From: Pedobacter sp. L105
Lineage (GTDB): Bacteria; Bacteroidota; Bacteroidia; Sphingobacteriales; Sphingobacteriaceae
Assembly (NCBI RefSeq): GCF_009765875.1
Contig: NZ_LMUP01000006.1
Span: 124,001-188,000 of the forward strand
Length of the DNA stretch: 64,000 nt
Direction: 5' to 3'
Each line of letters begins with the position of its first letter. Position 1 is the first letter of the stretch. This document shows, piece after piece, positions 54,083-62,299 of the stretch. A program made the position numbers and the translations under genes. The notes beneath the pieces are model-generated. The model worked only from the letters and a program-made list of their open reading frames with translations. It did no database searches and had not been told where the DNA came from.

Positions 54083-55058
54083 TCTCAGGATACTGATCTT
54101 TCTTTTTATCCTTATTAAAGGAGAACCTTCTGGAAATACTAAAACCCCAGCGGTACTGGCCCTTTAACCAGGAAGTGGTAGTTGAAGGGATAAACTGCAT
54201 TTCGTCTATCGCTGTAGCATTGGTGAAGTTGATATCAAATACGTGACCACCTGTTTCGATCTCCAGGCCTACACCCAGCGGATTATAAAATTTAGTACCA
54301 TTGAGTTGTTGTATATAATCTTTATCCCCGCTATTGCGGAAAGAAAGGAAATAATCTACAATCAGGGACATATGGTTGGTTAGCTTGGCCCTGGCGCCGG
54401 CACCCATGGCAAACAGATCGTTTTGATCCCTGAAAGCGGTAAAATTGCGGTGAACGTAGGTAGGCGTTAGGGTGACAGATAAACTTGGGCTGAACTTCCG
54501 GGCAAAGATGATCTGGCTCACGTAGTTTAGCCTGCTGTTAAAGTCGGTATAGGCAATATCTGATGTTAAATCTGTGCTGGCCTGTACACCGGCAGCGGTG
54601 GCACTCCCGAACAAGGTAACGGCAAAGGGAATATAATTATCCGTAGTTTGTTCCAGCAGTCTGTATTTTAAATTCAGCTCATACAACTGCCTTACATCTG
54701 TTGCTCCCTTATCCCTGGCGAAACCAACAGTTAAGCGGTCGCTCAGTCCGTATTGAAAACCTATGCGGACATCGGAAGCATTATCTAATCCGAAGAAAGG
54801 CCTTATTCCCCCATTAGAACCTGCAATGTCTCCAAAACGGTGATCCACTCTAAAATCCAATTCGTTTTTATAAATGGTTTCGTTGGTTTGTCCGTTAACC
54901 AATTTGGTGGATTTAAAAGTAGATTTCACTTTTTCATGGCCTTTGGGTTTAGCATTGTCCAATTCTTTTTCCAGATCTGTTTGCCCAAAGCTTTTTAGGG
55001 TGAACAGCAGCAGGACAAGTAATACTATATTTTTAACTGATGTTAATTGTTTCTTCAT
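54075..55058 (-). CDS. DUF5777-family outer-membrane beta-barrel protein
   Basis: 327 residues; a signal peptide ends LKSFGQ (about 26). The rest alternates in the manner of a porin-like barrel with aromatic ends (LTVGFARDKGATDV, then YFLSFRNSGDKDY). The product belongs in the outer membrane. It is the last of three leftward genes after a cytochrome and a YceI gene and overlaps the latter by 4 nt. The trio recurs in Bacteroidota, but its function is not known to me. Confidence 0.75.
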   Translation of the reverse strand: MKKQLTSVKNIVLLVLLLFTLKSFGQTDLEKELDNAKPKGHEKVKSTFKSTKLVNGQTNETIYKNELDFRVDHRFGDIAGSNGGIRPFFGLDNASDVRIGFQYGLSDRLTVGFARDKGATDVRQLYELNLKYRLLEQTTDNYIPFAVTLFGSATAAGVQASTDLTSDIAYTDFNSRLNYVSQIIFARKFSPSLSVTLTPTYVHRNFTAFRDQNDLFAMGAGARAKLTNHMSLIVDYFLSFRNSGDKDYIQQLNGTKFYNPLGVGLEIETGGHVFDINFTNATAIDEMQFIPSTTTSWLKGQYRWGFSISRRFSFNKDKKKDQYPEKK

Positions 55059-55603
55059 GATTTTTTTGGTTGATAGTCAGCAGCTACACGGACATCAACA
55101 GATTCCGCAATGTGTTTAAATACGATGGAGGGTACCTTGATGTCATGGTCGGCAATTTTTACCCTGAAAGTAGCTTTTGCACTGATTGACCCATTGTTCA
55201 CTATTAGGGTGGCTTTTGTTTCATAAGGTTTGGTTACCCCATGCAAATTGAGCGTTCCTGCAACGGTTACCGTATAAGTTCCATTTTTGCTCAGGTCAAC
55301 CTCATCTTTAATCTTTCCTTTGAACTCTGAATAGGGAAACTTGTCACTTTCTATGTATTCTTCGTTAAAGTGTTCCTGCATCAGCTTTTTTGGAAATTCA
55401 AAAGTTGTATTGCTCACTTTGAATATAATATCACGCGTTTTTGGATCCAATACTGAAGTTGCCTGGTTGCTTTTTGCCTCAATATCTTCTACGGGCGTAC
55501 TGGAAAAGAACGAAAGGGAAGCGTTCCTGCTGATCAGAATACCTTGTGCCTGGGCAGAATAGCCGATTAATGTGGCGTAAAGAATAAATAGTAATTTTTT
55601 CAT
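55055..55603 (-). CDS. YceI-family periplasmic protein
   Basis: 182 residues with a signal peptide (about 20, ends AQAQ). The beta-barrel shows the YceI pattern (FPYSEFKGKIKDEVDLSKNG, then TVAGTLNLHGVTKP near 115-130 and an IADHDIKVPS strand). YceI proteins bind isoprenoid-like lipids in the periplasm. Overlap with the downstream barrel gene implies joint expression. Confidence 0.85.
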   Translation of the reverse strand: MKKLLFILYATLIGYSAQAQGILISRNASLSFFSSTPVEDIEAKSNQATSVLDPKTRDIIFKVSNTTFEFPKKLMQEHFNEEYIESDKFPYSEFKGKIKDEVDLSKNGTYTVTVAGTLNLHGVTKPYETKATLIVNNGSISAKATFRVKIADHDIKVPSIVFKHIAESVDVRVAADYQPKKS

Positions 55604-55629
55604 GATTGGGGTTTTTAAGTTTTTAATGA

Positions 55630-55992
55630 TTATTGCGGTGTGCCCTGATCAAACCAGGCTTGCAGGGATTGGAGTTCTGCTGATGACAAGCTGCCTGTTA
55701 GCGGCATTGTTTTATTGACCAGTACGGCCTGTTTGACTTCGGCAGCTATGCTGGTAATGGAGCTGTAGCCATTATACGTCCATGCGGCGGTAGCGGTAGT
55801 ATTGGTTCCCGGCGAATGGCAAAAGGCACATTTTGTTTGGAACAGGGCCTGTACAAAATTGGTGTAAGTGACTGCAGTGCCTACAGGTACTGCTCCTCCA
55901 GGAACAATTTCTTCTGCTTGTTTTTTGGAGCAGGCGGCTAAGAGCAGATAGACCGTAGTTATTCCTGCTAAGATGATTCGGTTTTTTGACAT
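55630..55992 (-). CDS. Small c-type cytochrome lipoprotein
   Basis: 120 residues with lipobox LAAC (Cys near 21). One haem motif CAFCH near 56-60 with a downstream Met as candidate axial ligand (KTMPLTGS). The product would be a membrane-tethered electron carrier. It is the first gene of the leftward trio with YceI and DUF5777 genes (26-nt gap). Confidence 0.8.
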   Translation of the reverse strand: MSKNRIILAGITTVYLLLAACSKKQAEEIVPGGAVPVGTAVTYTNFVQALFQTKCAFCHSPGTNTTATAAWTYNGYSSITSIAAEVKQAVLVNKTMPLTGSLSSAELQSLQAWFDQGTPQ

Positions 55993-56291
55993 AAATAATT
56001 TTAATTACCAAAGGATATGGGGTGTTCTACTGGACAATTCAAGAGGAGAGAAGAAAGCGTTGGCACCATGAGCGTTGTTGATTAGAATATTATTATTTTT
56101 AAACTACAGCGATTACGGCCGAACAACATTGAAGGTTGTGTGGAGAGGTGAAAAAATGAGCTATTGTAAAATAAATAATTGAAATAGAGTAAATTAGTAG
56201 ATGAAATAAAGTTTCTTAGTATTTTAGGCAACCTATTGAAGGTTACTCCCGTATTGGGGTAAAAATGAGGCAGGTTAAATCAGAAAGTTAG
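55993..56291. other. Intergenic region between divergent cytochrome and sigma-factor genes
   Basis: About 300 bp, AT-rich. It contains GATTAGAATATTATTATT near 56080, a partial match to the phage-element motif but without its conserved second half. No ORF or hairpin of note. Confidence 0.35.
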
Positions 56292-56870
56292 GTGCAAGGA
56301 ATCATCAACGGATGCATCAGGAAGGACAGGTCCAGTCAGCAATTGCTCTATAAAGAATTTTATAGTTATGGGATGGCTATATGCAGACGTTACTCCCTGA
56401 ATGACTATGATGCTGCAGATGTTTTGAATGATGGTTTCATGAAGGTATTCACGCATATTGAAAAATATGATCCGTCTAAACCTTTTAAATCCTGGCTTGC
56501 AAGGATAATTACCAATACCGCCATAGATTATTATCGGATGAACCTTAAGTTCTCAGGTCATGATGATGTGAGCGAGTATGAAAATATTGGCGATTCTGCT
56601 AAGGTTTACGATGAGCTTGCTTATAAGGATCTACTGGTTTTGGTGCAGGGACTTTCGCCTGCTTACCGGACCGTATTTAACCTGTTTGCGATAGATGGTT
56701 ATTCACATGATGAGATTGCGGATATGCTAAAGATTTCCGTAGGTACATCAAAGTCTAACCTGTTTAAGGCCAGACAAAAATTACAAGAGAAACTGCTGAC
56801 TTTAGGAGGGAACAATCCTGTAGCCAGCACTGTTAAATTAAATACTGATGCAAATGTGTCGAAGCCATGA
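56292..56870 (+). CDS. RNA polymerase sigma factor, ECF-like
   Basis: 192 residues from a GTG start. Region 2 is recognisable in YDAADVLNDGFMKVFTHI and PFKSWLARIITNTAIDYYR; region 4 in AYRTVFNLFAIDGYSHDEIADML and GTSKSNLFKARQKL. It directs RNA polymerase to a small regulon, usually under anti-sigma control. The gene downstream encodes a membrane protein with a short cytoplasmic N-terminus, a candidate regulator. No FecR gene is adjacent. Confidence 0.9.
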   Translation: MQGIINGCIRKDRSSQQLLYKEFYSYGMAICRRYSLNDYDAADVLNDGFMKVFTHIEKYDPSKPFKSWLARIITNTAIDYYRMNLKFSGHDDVSEYENIGDSAKVYDELAYKDLLVLVQGLSPAYRTVFNLFAIDGYSHDEIADMLKISVGTSKSNLFKARQKLQEKLLTLGGNNPVASTVKLNTDANVSKP

Positions 56871-56949
56871 TTTGCTCTATGAGGTTAAGGAGCAGATTTG
56901 TGATGAGGGAATTTATAGCGCATTATATGACAATGAAATATAGGAACTG

Positions 56950-58323
56950 ATGGAAGACGAGAACGAAATAGATCAGTTATTTAAACGTGGACTAAGCGAT
57001 CCTGAAATTCCTTTCAATGAATTGGACTGGGAGAAAATGGAACGCAAACTGGATGCGCAGGAGAAAAAAAGAATCCTGCCCTTATGGATATTTATGGCCG
57101 GAGGAATCGCAGCTGCATTACTGATTTTTCTTTCGCTGTTTTTCCTTACACCTGTATTTAAAGGTCAGCCAGATACAAAAACATCCTTAGCGAACCATAC
57201 CGTAAAACAAAAACGTCAAAATGAACTGCCGCTTACAGTAAAAGAAAATGATACGCTGAATAAAATGGGGCAGCCACGTTTTTCTGATGAAGAAAATGCT
57301 GCTGTACTTTCTGCCCCATCGCAGATTACGCCTTCAGGGCAGCCTGCAGTTAACCCTTCTGCAAATGTGTTTGCTGGGATAAAACCTCTTCAACCAACTG
57401 AAGTAAAAATAAATAGAACTGATGCCTTTTCTGCTCCTGTAAATACAAATGCGCCTCAGACTGCGGTTGTTTATCCAAAAGTTCAACAACTGCTTCCTGA
57501 AACAGTGAAGGAACGTAAAGATCCTGTCATTTCAATTCCTGCAATTGCTCCGCAAACGGCATCTGTCGACTCCAAACCTCACCAGGTTATACCAGAGACA
57601 GATAGTGCAAGGGTAGTGAGAACAGCCAATGCACTGGCACAAAGTAAAGATCCTTTTGAAAAGATAGATAAAACTGAGATTGAGCGAAGTATAAAGAAAA
57701 AGATGGATGCTGCTTTACAACAGCAGGGACATAACCTGGTACTTACCGCTATGGCTGCCCCTGACATTTCTACTGCTAACTCCAGCAAATCTTCAAAGGT
57801 AAGTTCTGATTTGGGTATGGTAGCCAGTTATGCGGTCTGGGATAAAGTAAGTGTAAGTTCCGGGGCAATCTACGCCAAAAAATATTACAATTATTCCAAT
57901 AATTACGACGCTACGAACCAGGTAAATGCAGATTGTAATGTACTGGATATTCCGCTGAATGTGAATTACAAACTGATGAATAAAAAGCAATTGGCTATCA
58001 GCATGACTGCCGGGGTTTCCAGCTATTTCATGCTCAAGGAAAAGTATGAGTATATTAATGGAAGCGGGGCCTCTCAAACAACCACTACCCAGGTAATAGA
58101 TAATCAAAACCAGCACATCTTTGGCGTTGCCAATTTAGGTGTTAATTTTAATCATCAGATTACTCAGTCGATGAGTATAGGGGTGCAGCCTTTTGCTAAG
58201 TTGCCGCTTACGGGTATAGGGGAGCACGACGCGAATTTAAAATCTATTGGTATGTTCTTCTCTCTAAATATAGGGTTGTTTGGGCCTAAAAAACCGGGTA
58301 AATACGCTTCTACCTGGAAATAG
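56950..58323 (+). CDS. Membrane protein with barrel-like C-terminus, possible anti-sigma partner
   Basis: 457 residues. Residues 1-40 are acidic and helical (DEIPFNELDWEKMERKL-like), one membrane helix lies near 43-66 (LWIFMAGGIAAALLIFLSLFFL), then a long Pro/Thr/Gln-rich linker to about 265. The last 190 residues look like outer-membrane barrel strands (MVASYAVWDKVSVSSG, GIGEHDANLKSIGMFFSLN). Such proteins encoded behind ECF sigma genes in Bacteroidota act as sigma regulators spanning the periplasm, but the role here is inferred from position. Confidence 0.6.
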   Translation: MEDENEIDQLFKRGLSDPEIPFNELDWEKMERKLDAQEKKRILPLWIFMAGGIAAALLIFLSLFFLTPVFKGQPDTKTSLANHTVKQKRQNELPLTVKENDTLNKMGQPRFSDEENAAVLSAPSQITPSGQPAVNPSANVFAGIKPLQPTEVKINRTDAFSAPVNTNAPQTAVVYPKVQQLLPETVKERKDPVISIPAIAPQTASVDSKPHQVIPETDSARVVRTANALAQSKDPFEKIDKTEIERSIKKKMDAALQQQGHNLVLTAMAAPDISTANSSKSSKVSSDLGMVASYAVWDKVSVSSGAIYAKKYYNYSNNYDATNQVNADCNVLDIPLNVNYKLMNKKQLAISMTAGVSSYFMLKEKYEYINGSGASQTTTTQVIDNQNQHIFGVANLGVNFNHQITQSMSIGVQPFAKLPLTGIGEHDANLKSIGMFFSLNIGLFGPKKPGKYASTWK

Positions 58324-58512
58324 TTTTTCGATGCCTCTTATCTCCGTATTTGTATTTTAAACAGGAAGATTCAGTTATATTCGTTTAATCGTTTGGACGG
58401 AGGTTAAAATAGCTTAATAACTGGATAACCTCGTGTTGCTTTTTTAAGCAATTATGTCCTTTCTTTAAAAAACCAATGTAAACCCTTAAACCTGTATACA
58501 AACGAAGTTAAA

Positions 58513-59757
58513 ATGAGAAAAAATCATTTCGCTGTGGTGCTGATCGTCTCCCTGTTCTTTTTATGGGGATTTGCACTCAATCTAAATCCTATCCTGATCC
58601 CGCATTTAAAGAAAGCCTGTCAGCTTTCAGATACCCAGTCTGCTTTTATTGATTCTGCTTCTTATATCGCTTATTTTTTACTGGCCTTGCCAGCTGGAAG
58701 GTTTATGAAAAAATTCGGTTATAAAGGAGGGATTGTATTTGGATTAATCCTTTTTGCTACCGGAGCATTCCTGTTTTTTCCTGCGGCGCAGGAACGATCG
58801 TTTTTATTCTTTTTAGGGGCGTTATTCATTATCGCCTGCGGGCTTACTTTCCTGGAAACAGCGGCCAATCCTTATATCACCGTATTGGGAGATCCTGAAG
58901 GTGCCACACAACGCTTAAATTTTGCACAGTCTTTTAACGGCCTTGCGGCTACTACGGCTCCCTTTCTGGGGGGGGTGTTCATCCTTTCCGGACATAAATT
59001 GAGTCCTGAAGTACAAAATGCAATGAGTCCTGAGAAATTAAATATCTATCTTAATCATGAAGCTGCTGCGGTTCAGGTTCCATTTCTGATTATCGGAGCT
59101 GTAGTTTTACTGATTGCCATTTTTCTGATCTTTACCCCCTTACCAGAAATTCAGGATGAAACGGGACATACAGAGCATAAAGGCTCGTTGCTGACCGAAA
59201 AAAATCTAATGTTGGGTGTTGTTGCCCAATTCTTTTATGTAGGCGCACAGGTTTGTGTAAGCAGTTTCTTTATCCGTTTCTCCGGTCATGTAGCCGGTAT
59301 AGAGGAGAAATCTGCTGCTATGTTTCTTTCAGGTGCCCTGCTTGGTTTTATGGCCGGCAGGTTTATTGGTACTTTCCTGATGAAATATATTGCCCCTTCA
59401 AAATTACTGGCTGTATATAGCATGATCAATATTATCCTGGTTATCGCGGCAGTGCTTCTTCATGGTAAAGCTTCAGTTTATGCGTTGATAGGGGTACAAT
59501 TTTTTATGTCTATTATGTTCCCTACTATATTTTCTTTAAGTATAAGAGGGTTGGGTTCGAGAATGAAAGAAGGGTCTTCCCTGTTAATTATGGCTATTGT
59601 AGGCGGAGCTGTATTTCCAGTATTGATGGGCAGGCTGTCTGACAGGACGAATATTCAAACGGCTTATCTGATCCCTGCCGTTTGTTTTGCTGTCATCTTT
59701 TATTTCGCCATGGCTAATTTGAAAGTTAAAAAAATAAAACTGAGCATGGCCCATTAA
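58513..59757 (+). CDS. fucP: Sugar:H+ symporter of the FucP family (MFS)
   Basis: 414 residues with 12 predicted membrane helices. Family marks: FFLWGFALNLNPILIPHLKK at the start, FLETAANPYITVLG near 118-130, LNFAQSFNGLA after it. FucP-type carriers import L-fucose, and related ones other deoxy- or hexose sugars, with a proton. It is followed after 11 nt by a lactonase gene, which supports a deoxy-sugar pathway; the substrate (fucose or rhamnose) is inferred. Confidence 0.85.
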   Translation: MRKNHFAVVLIVSLFFLWGFALNLNPILIPHLKKACQLSDTQSAFIDSASYIAYFLLALPAGRFMKKFGYKGGIVFGLILFATGAFLFFPAAQERSFLFFLGALFIIACGLTFLETAANPYITVLGDPEGATQRLNFAQSFNGLAATTAPFLGGVFILSGHKLSPEVQNAMSPEKLNIYLNHEAAAVQVPFLIIGAVVLLIAIFLIFTPLPEIQDETGHTEHKGSLLTEKNLMLGVVAQFFYVGAQVCVSSFFIRFSGHVAGIEEKSAAMFLSGALLGFMAGRFIGTFLMKYIAPSKLLAVYSMINIILVIAAVLLHGKASVYALIGVQFFMSIMFPTIFSLSIRGLGSRMKEGSSLLIMAIVGGAVFPVLMGRLSDRTNIQTAYLIPAVCFAVIFYFAMANLKVKKIKLSMAH

Positions 59758-59768
59758 ATTTTATTATC

Positions 59769-60596
59769 ATGATTGATTCACATCAGCATTTCTGGAAATA
59801 TGATCCATTAATCCATAACTGGATCAATGATGATATGGCGGTTATCCGTCGTGATTTTTTACCTGAGCACCTTGCTGCGGTATTCAAGGAAAATCAGGTA
59901 GATGGCTGTGTGGCAGTCCAGGCAGAACATACAGCGGGTGATAATGATTTCCTGCTGGACATGAGTTTTGCGAATGATTTTGTAAAGGGAATTGTGGGCT
60001 GGGTCGACCTGCAGTCGCCGGATATAGCCAGCGACTTATATAAACTGGCAAATTTCCCGAAAATAAAAGGTGTCCGCCATATTTTACAGGGTGAAACACA
60101 AAGGGATTTGATGCTGACAAAATCCTTTCTCAATGGAATCCGGCATCTGGAAGAAGTAGGTTTCACCTATGATATTCTGGTTTCGGCAGATCAGCTGCAG
60201 TTTATACCACAATTCGTGTCGCATCTTCCGAATCAGCTTTTTGTGCTCGACCATATGGGAAAACCAGGTATTAAACAAGGGGAGATACAAAACTGGAAGA
60301 AAAATATAGAGTTGCTTGCCCGGCATGAACAGGTACATTGTAAAGTTTCGGGAATGCTTACCGAAGCCGACCTTCAGGGATGGAAAAAGGAAGACTTTAG
60401 GCCCTATCTGGATGTGGTAGTGGAAGCCTTCGGGGTAGAGCGGTTAATGTATGGCTCTGACTGGCCTGTATGCCTCGCAGCCGCTGATTATAAGCAGTCG
60501 CTTGATGTGGTAAAATCTTATTTCAGCTCATTTTCATCACTTGAACAGCAGCTTTTTTTTGATGAAAATGCGCGTGATTTTTATCGCTTAGCCTAA
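59769..60596 (+). CDS. Amidohydrolase-2 family sugar lactonase (L-fucono/L-rhamnono-lactonase type)
   Basis: 275 residues. It opens MIDSHQHFWKYDP, with the metal-binding HxH; later ligands sit in LDHMGKPG near 163 and YGSDWP near 232. This is the COG3618 pattern of lactonases that hydrolyse L-fucono- or L-rhamnono-lactone in the non-phosphorylative pathway. Encoded directly behind the FucP-like carrier and before an AraC regulator; no dehydrogenase or dehydratase of the pathway is present nearby. Confidence 0.85.
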   Translation: MIDSHQHFWKYDPLIHNWINDDMAVIRRDFLPEHLAAVFKENQVDGCVAVQAEHTAGDNDFLLDMSFANDFVKGIVGWVDLQSPDIASDLYKLANFPKIKGVRHILQGETQRDLMLTKSFLNGIRHLEEVGFTYDILVSADQLQFIPQFVSHLPNQLFVLDHMGKPGIKQGEIQNWKKNIELLARHEQVHCKVSGMLTEADLQGWKKEDFRPYLDVVVEAFGVERLMYGSDWPVCLAAADYKQSLDVVKSYFSSFSSLEQQLFFDENARDFYRLA

Positions 60597-60603
60597 TCAA
60601 GGA

Positions 60604-60633
60604 TTGACAGTAACCTGATAATGTTTAACTTTG
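60604..60633 (+). promoter_or_regulatory. Promoter of the AraC-type gene (TTG-19 nt-TAACTTTG)
   Basis: TTG at 60604-60606 and TAACTTTG at 60626-60633 with a 19-nt spacer, 20 nt before the ATG. Confidence 0.7.
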
Positions 60634-60652
60634 ATTTCATTATCATTGAGTC

Positions 60653-61513
60653 ATGGTAAATCCTGCAATAATTAACCTTGAAATTGAAACTTCTCTGTCA
60701 GATTCGTTTTCAATTGAACGTTTAACATCGTCTACTTTTCCGTTAAATCATTTTTTCAGGGTGAGTTTTAATCAGTTCATTTTCCTCGAAAAGGGAAGGG
60801 GGACTATTCAGATTGATGGTGCTGATTATACTGTTGCGGCCAATAGCCTGATCTTGCTGGCCAAAAATCAGGTTTATTCTTTTAGTCGTACAACTGATTT
60901 TGCAGGATACAGCCTTTGTTTTGGCGACTGCTTCTGGGATAAAACACCGGTAAGCGCAAATAATTGCAAGGCTGCTTTATTTAATGATATTACCGCCAAC
61001 CAGCATATTCAATTGAGTCTAAAGGATAGGTCTTCTTTATCAGGATTGTTTGAAGATACATTTACAGAGTATGAGGCAGCACCTTATGTGAATAAAGGTG
61101 ATGTACTGGCTGCATTTCTGAAGATCCTGATGATTAAAATTGCGAATATTAATTCGCTGCTGCTCAAAGTTAACGGTCAGCAGGATGATAAAATCTATCA
61201 TGATTTCATTACTTTGCTGGAACATCAGTATGAAATTTCGCATGATGTAACCTATTTCGCAGAAAAACTCCATATTTCTGCAAGGAAACTGACTGAGCTA
61301 TGCAGAAAATATGCAGGTAAAGGTGCTAAGGATATCATTCAGGATCACTTGATTGCTGAAGCTAAAAGATCCTTGCAGTTTTCGTCGGGTTCTATTAAAG
61401 AAATAGCTTTTAAGCTCAATTTCTCTCCTTATCAATTCAGTCACTTCTTTAAAAAGAACACCTCTCTTTCTCCTGAAAGCTATAGGAAGCAGACTGTTGA
61501 AATTGACATGTGA
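60653..61513 (+). CDS. AraC-family transcriptional regulator
   Basis: 286 residues. The N-terminal half is a cupin-like sensor domain (FIFLEKGRGTIQIDGADY). The C-terminal 100 residues carry two helix-turn-helix units, the second as IKEIAFKLNFSPYQFSHFFKK. It has its own promoter, so it is not simply part of the permease operon, and probably senses the sugar handled by the two preceding genes. Confidence 0.85.
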   Translation: MVNPAIINLEIETSLSDSFSIERLTSSTFPLNHFFRVSFNQFIFLEKGRGTIQIDGADYTVAANSLILLAKNQVYSFSRTTDFAGYSLCFGDCFWDKTPVSANNCKAALFNDITANQHIQLSLKDRSSLSGLFEDTFTEYEAAPYVNKGDVLAAFLKILMIKIANINSLLLKVNGQQDDKIYHDFITLLEHQYEISHDVTYFAEKLHISARKLTELCRKYAGKGAKDIIQDHLIAEAKRSLQFSSGSIKEIAFKLNFSPYQFSHFFKKNTSLSPESYRKQTVEIDM

Positions 61514-61552
61514 TCTGCAGATAATGGCATTTTCAGCGCTATTTATATGCCT

Positions 61553-61560
61553 TACTTTTG
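61553..61560 (+). promoter_or_regulatory. -7 box of the HD-domain gene
   Basis: TACTTTTG, full match to TAnnTTTG, 18 nt before the ATG at 61579; TTTT occupies the -33 position with a 19-nt spacer. Confidence 0.65.
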
Positions 61561-61578
61561 GTATATAAAAAAAAGATT

Positions 61579-62229
61579 ATGTCTATAGCTAAACCTAAAT
61601 CTGTTGCAGGGATTGTTATTCCCGACAGTAAAATTGCATCCGAAGCCAGAGAGCTGCTTCTTGAATACGGTACTGAATTTATTTACAACCACTCTTTAAG
61701 GGTATTTCTTTTCTCTTCATTGAAAGGTAACCGTGAGGGATTTAAATACGATCCGGAATTGTTATATGTAAGTTCTGTTTTCCATGACCTCGGCTTAACA
61801 AAAAAATATTCAAGTCCTGATCTGCGTTTTGAAGTAGATGGCGCCAATGCTGCCAGGGACTTTTTGAAAAGCCATGGCATGCCAAAAGAATCATTACAAT
61901 TGGTTTGGGATGCTATCGCACTGCATACTTCTATCGGCATAGCAGAACATAAAGAACCAGAAGTAGCGCTAATGTACTCTGGTGTAGGGCTTGACGTAAT
62001 GGGTGAAGGTTATGAGCAACTCAGTCAGGCAAACCGTGAGGAGATCGTTGGTGTTTTCCCAAGAACTGATTTTAAAAAGAAAATTATTCCTACGTTCTTT
62101 TCTGGTTTTGAGCATAAAACAGAAACTACCTTCGGTAATATCAAAGCGGATGTTTGCGCTTATATGATTCCTAATTTTCAGAGAAAGAATTTCTGCGACT
62201 GCATTTTGTGTTCTCCATGGAGTGAATAG
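61579..62229 (+). CDS. HD-domain hydrolase (cyanamide hydratase-like)
   Basis: 216 residues from the ATG at 61579; the in-frame start at 61558 falls in the promoter box and is rejected. Metal-binding His in FIYNHSLRVF near 40 and the HD pair in SVFHDLGLTKKY near 70-74, with a later His in IALHTSIGIA near 117. The pattern matches the cyanamide hydratase-like HD group. The substrate is unknown; such enzymes hydrate nitriles or cleave phosphoesters. The C-terminus has two clustered Cys (CDCILC) that may be a family-specific feature. Monocistronic. Confidence 0.8.
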   Translation: MSIAKPKSVAGIVIPDSKIASEARELLLEYGTEFIYNHSLRVFLFSSLKGNREGFKYDPELLYVSSVFHDLGLTKKYSSPDLRFEVDGANAARDFLKSHGMPKESLQLVWDAIALHTSIGIAEHKEPEVALMYSGVGLDVMGEGYEQLSQANREEIVGVFPRTDFKKKIIPTFFSGFEHKTETTFGNIKADVCAYMIPNFQRKNFCDCILCSPWSE

Positions 62230-62299
62230 GTTATCGTTTGTTTCATGCTGATAATCTAGATTTTTTATAATATATTGAAGGAAATTTAACGTTATCAGC

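Noticed and set aside
56080..56098. Host copy of the element motif (GATTAGAATATTATTATT)
   Set aside because: Only the first 9 bases agree with copy D; the CAAA and AATTAATAA parts are missing, so a chance match in AT-rich DNA is likely.
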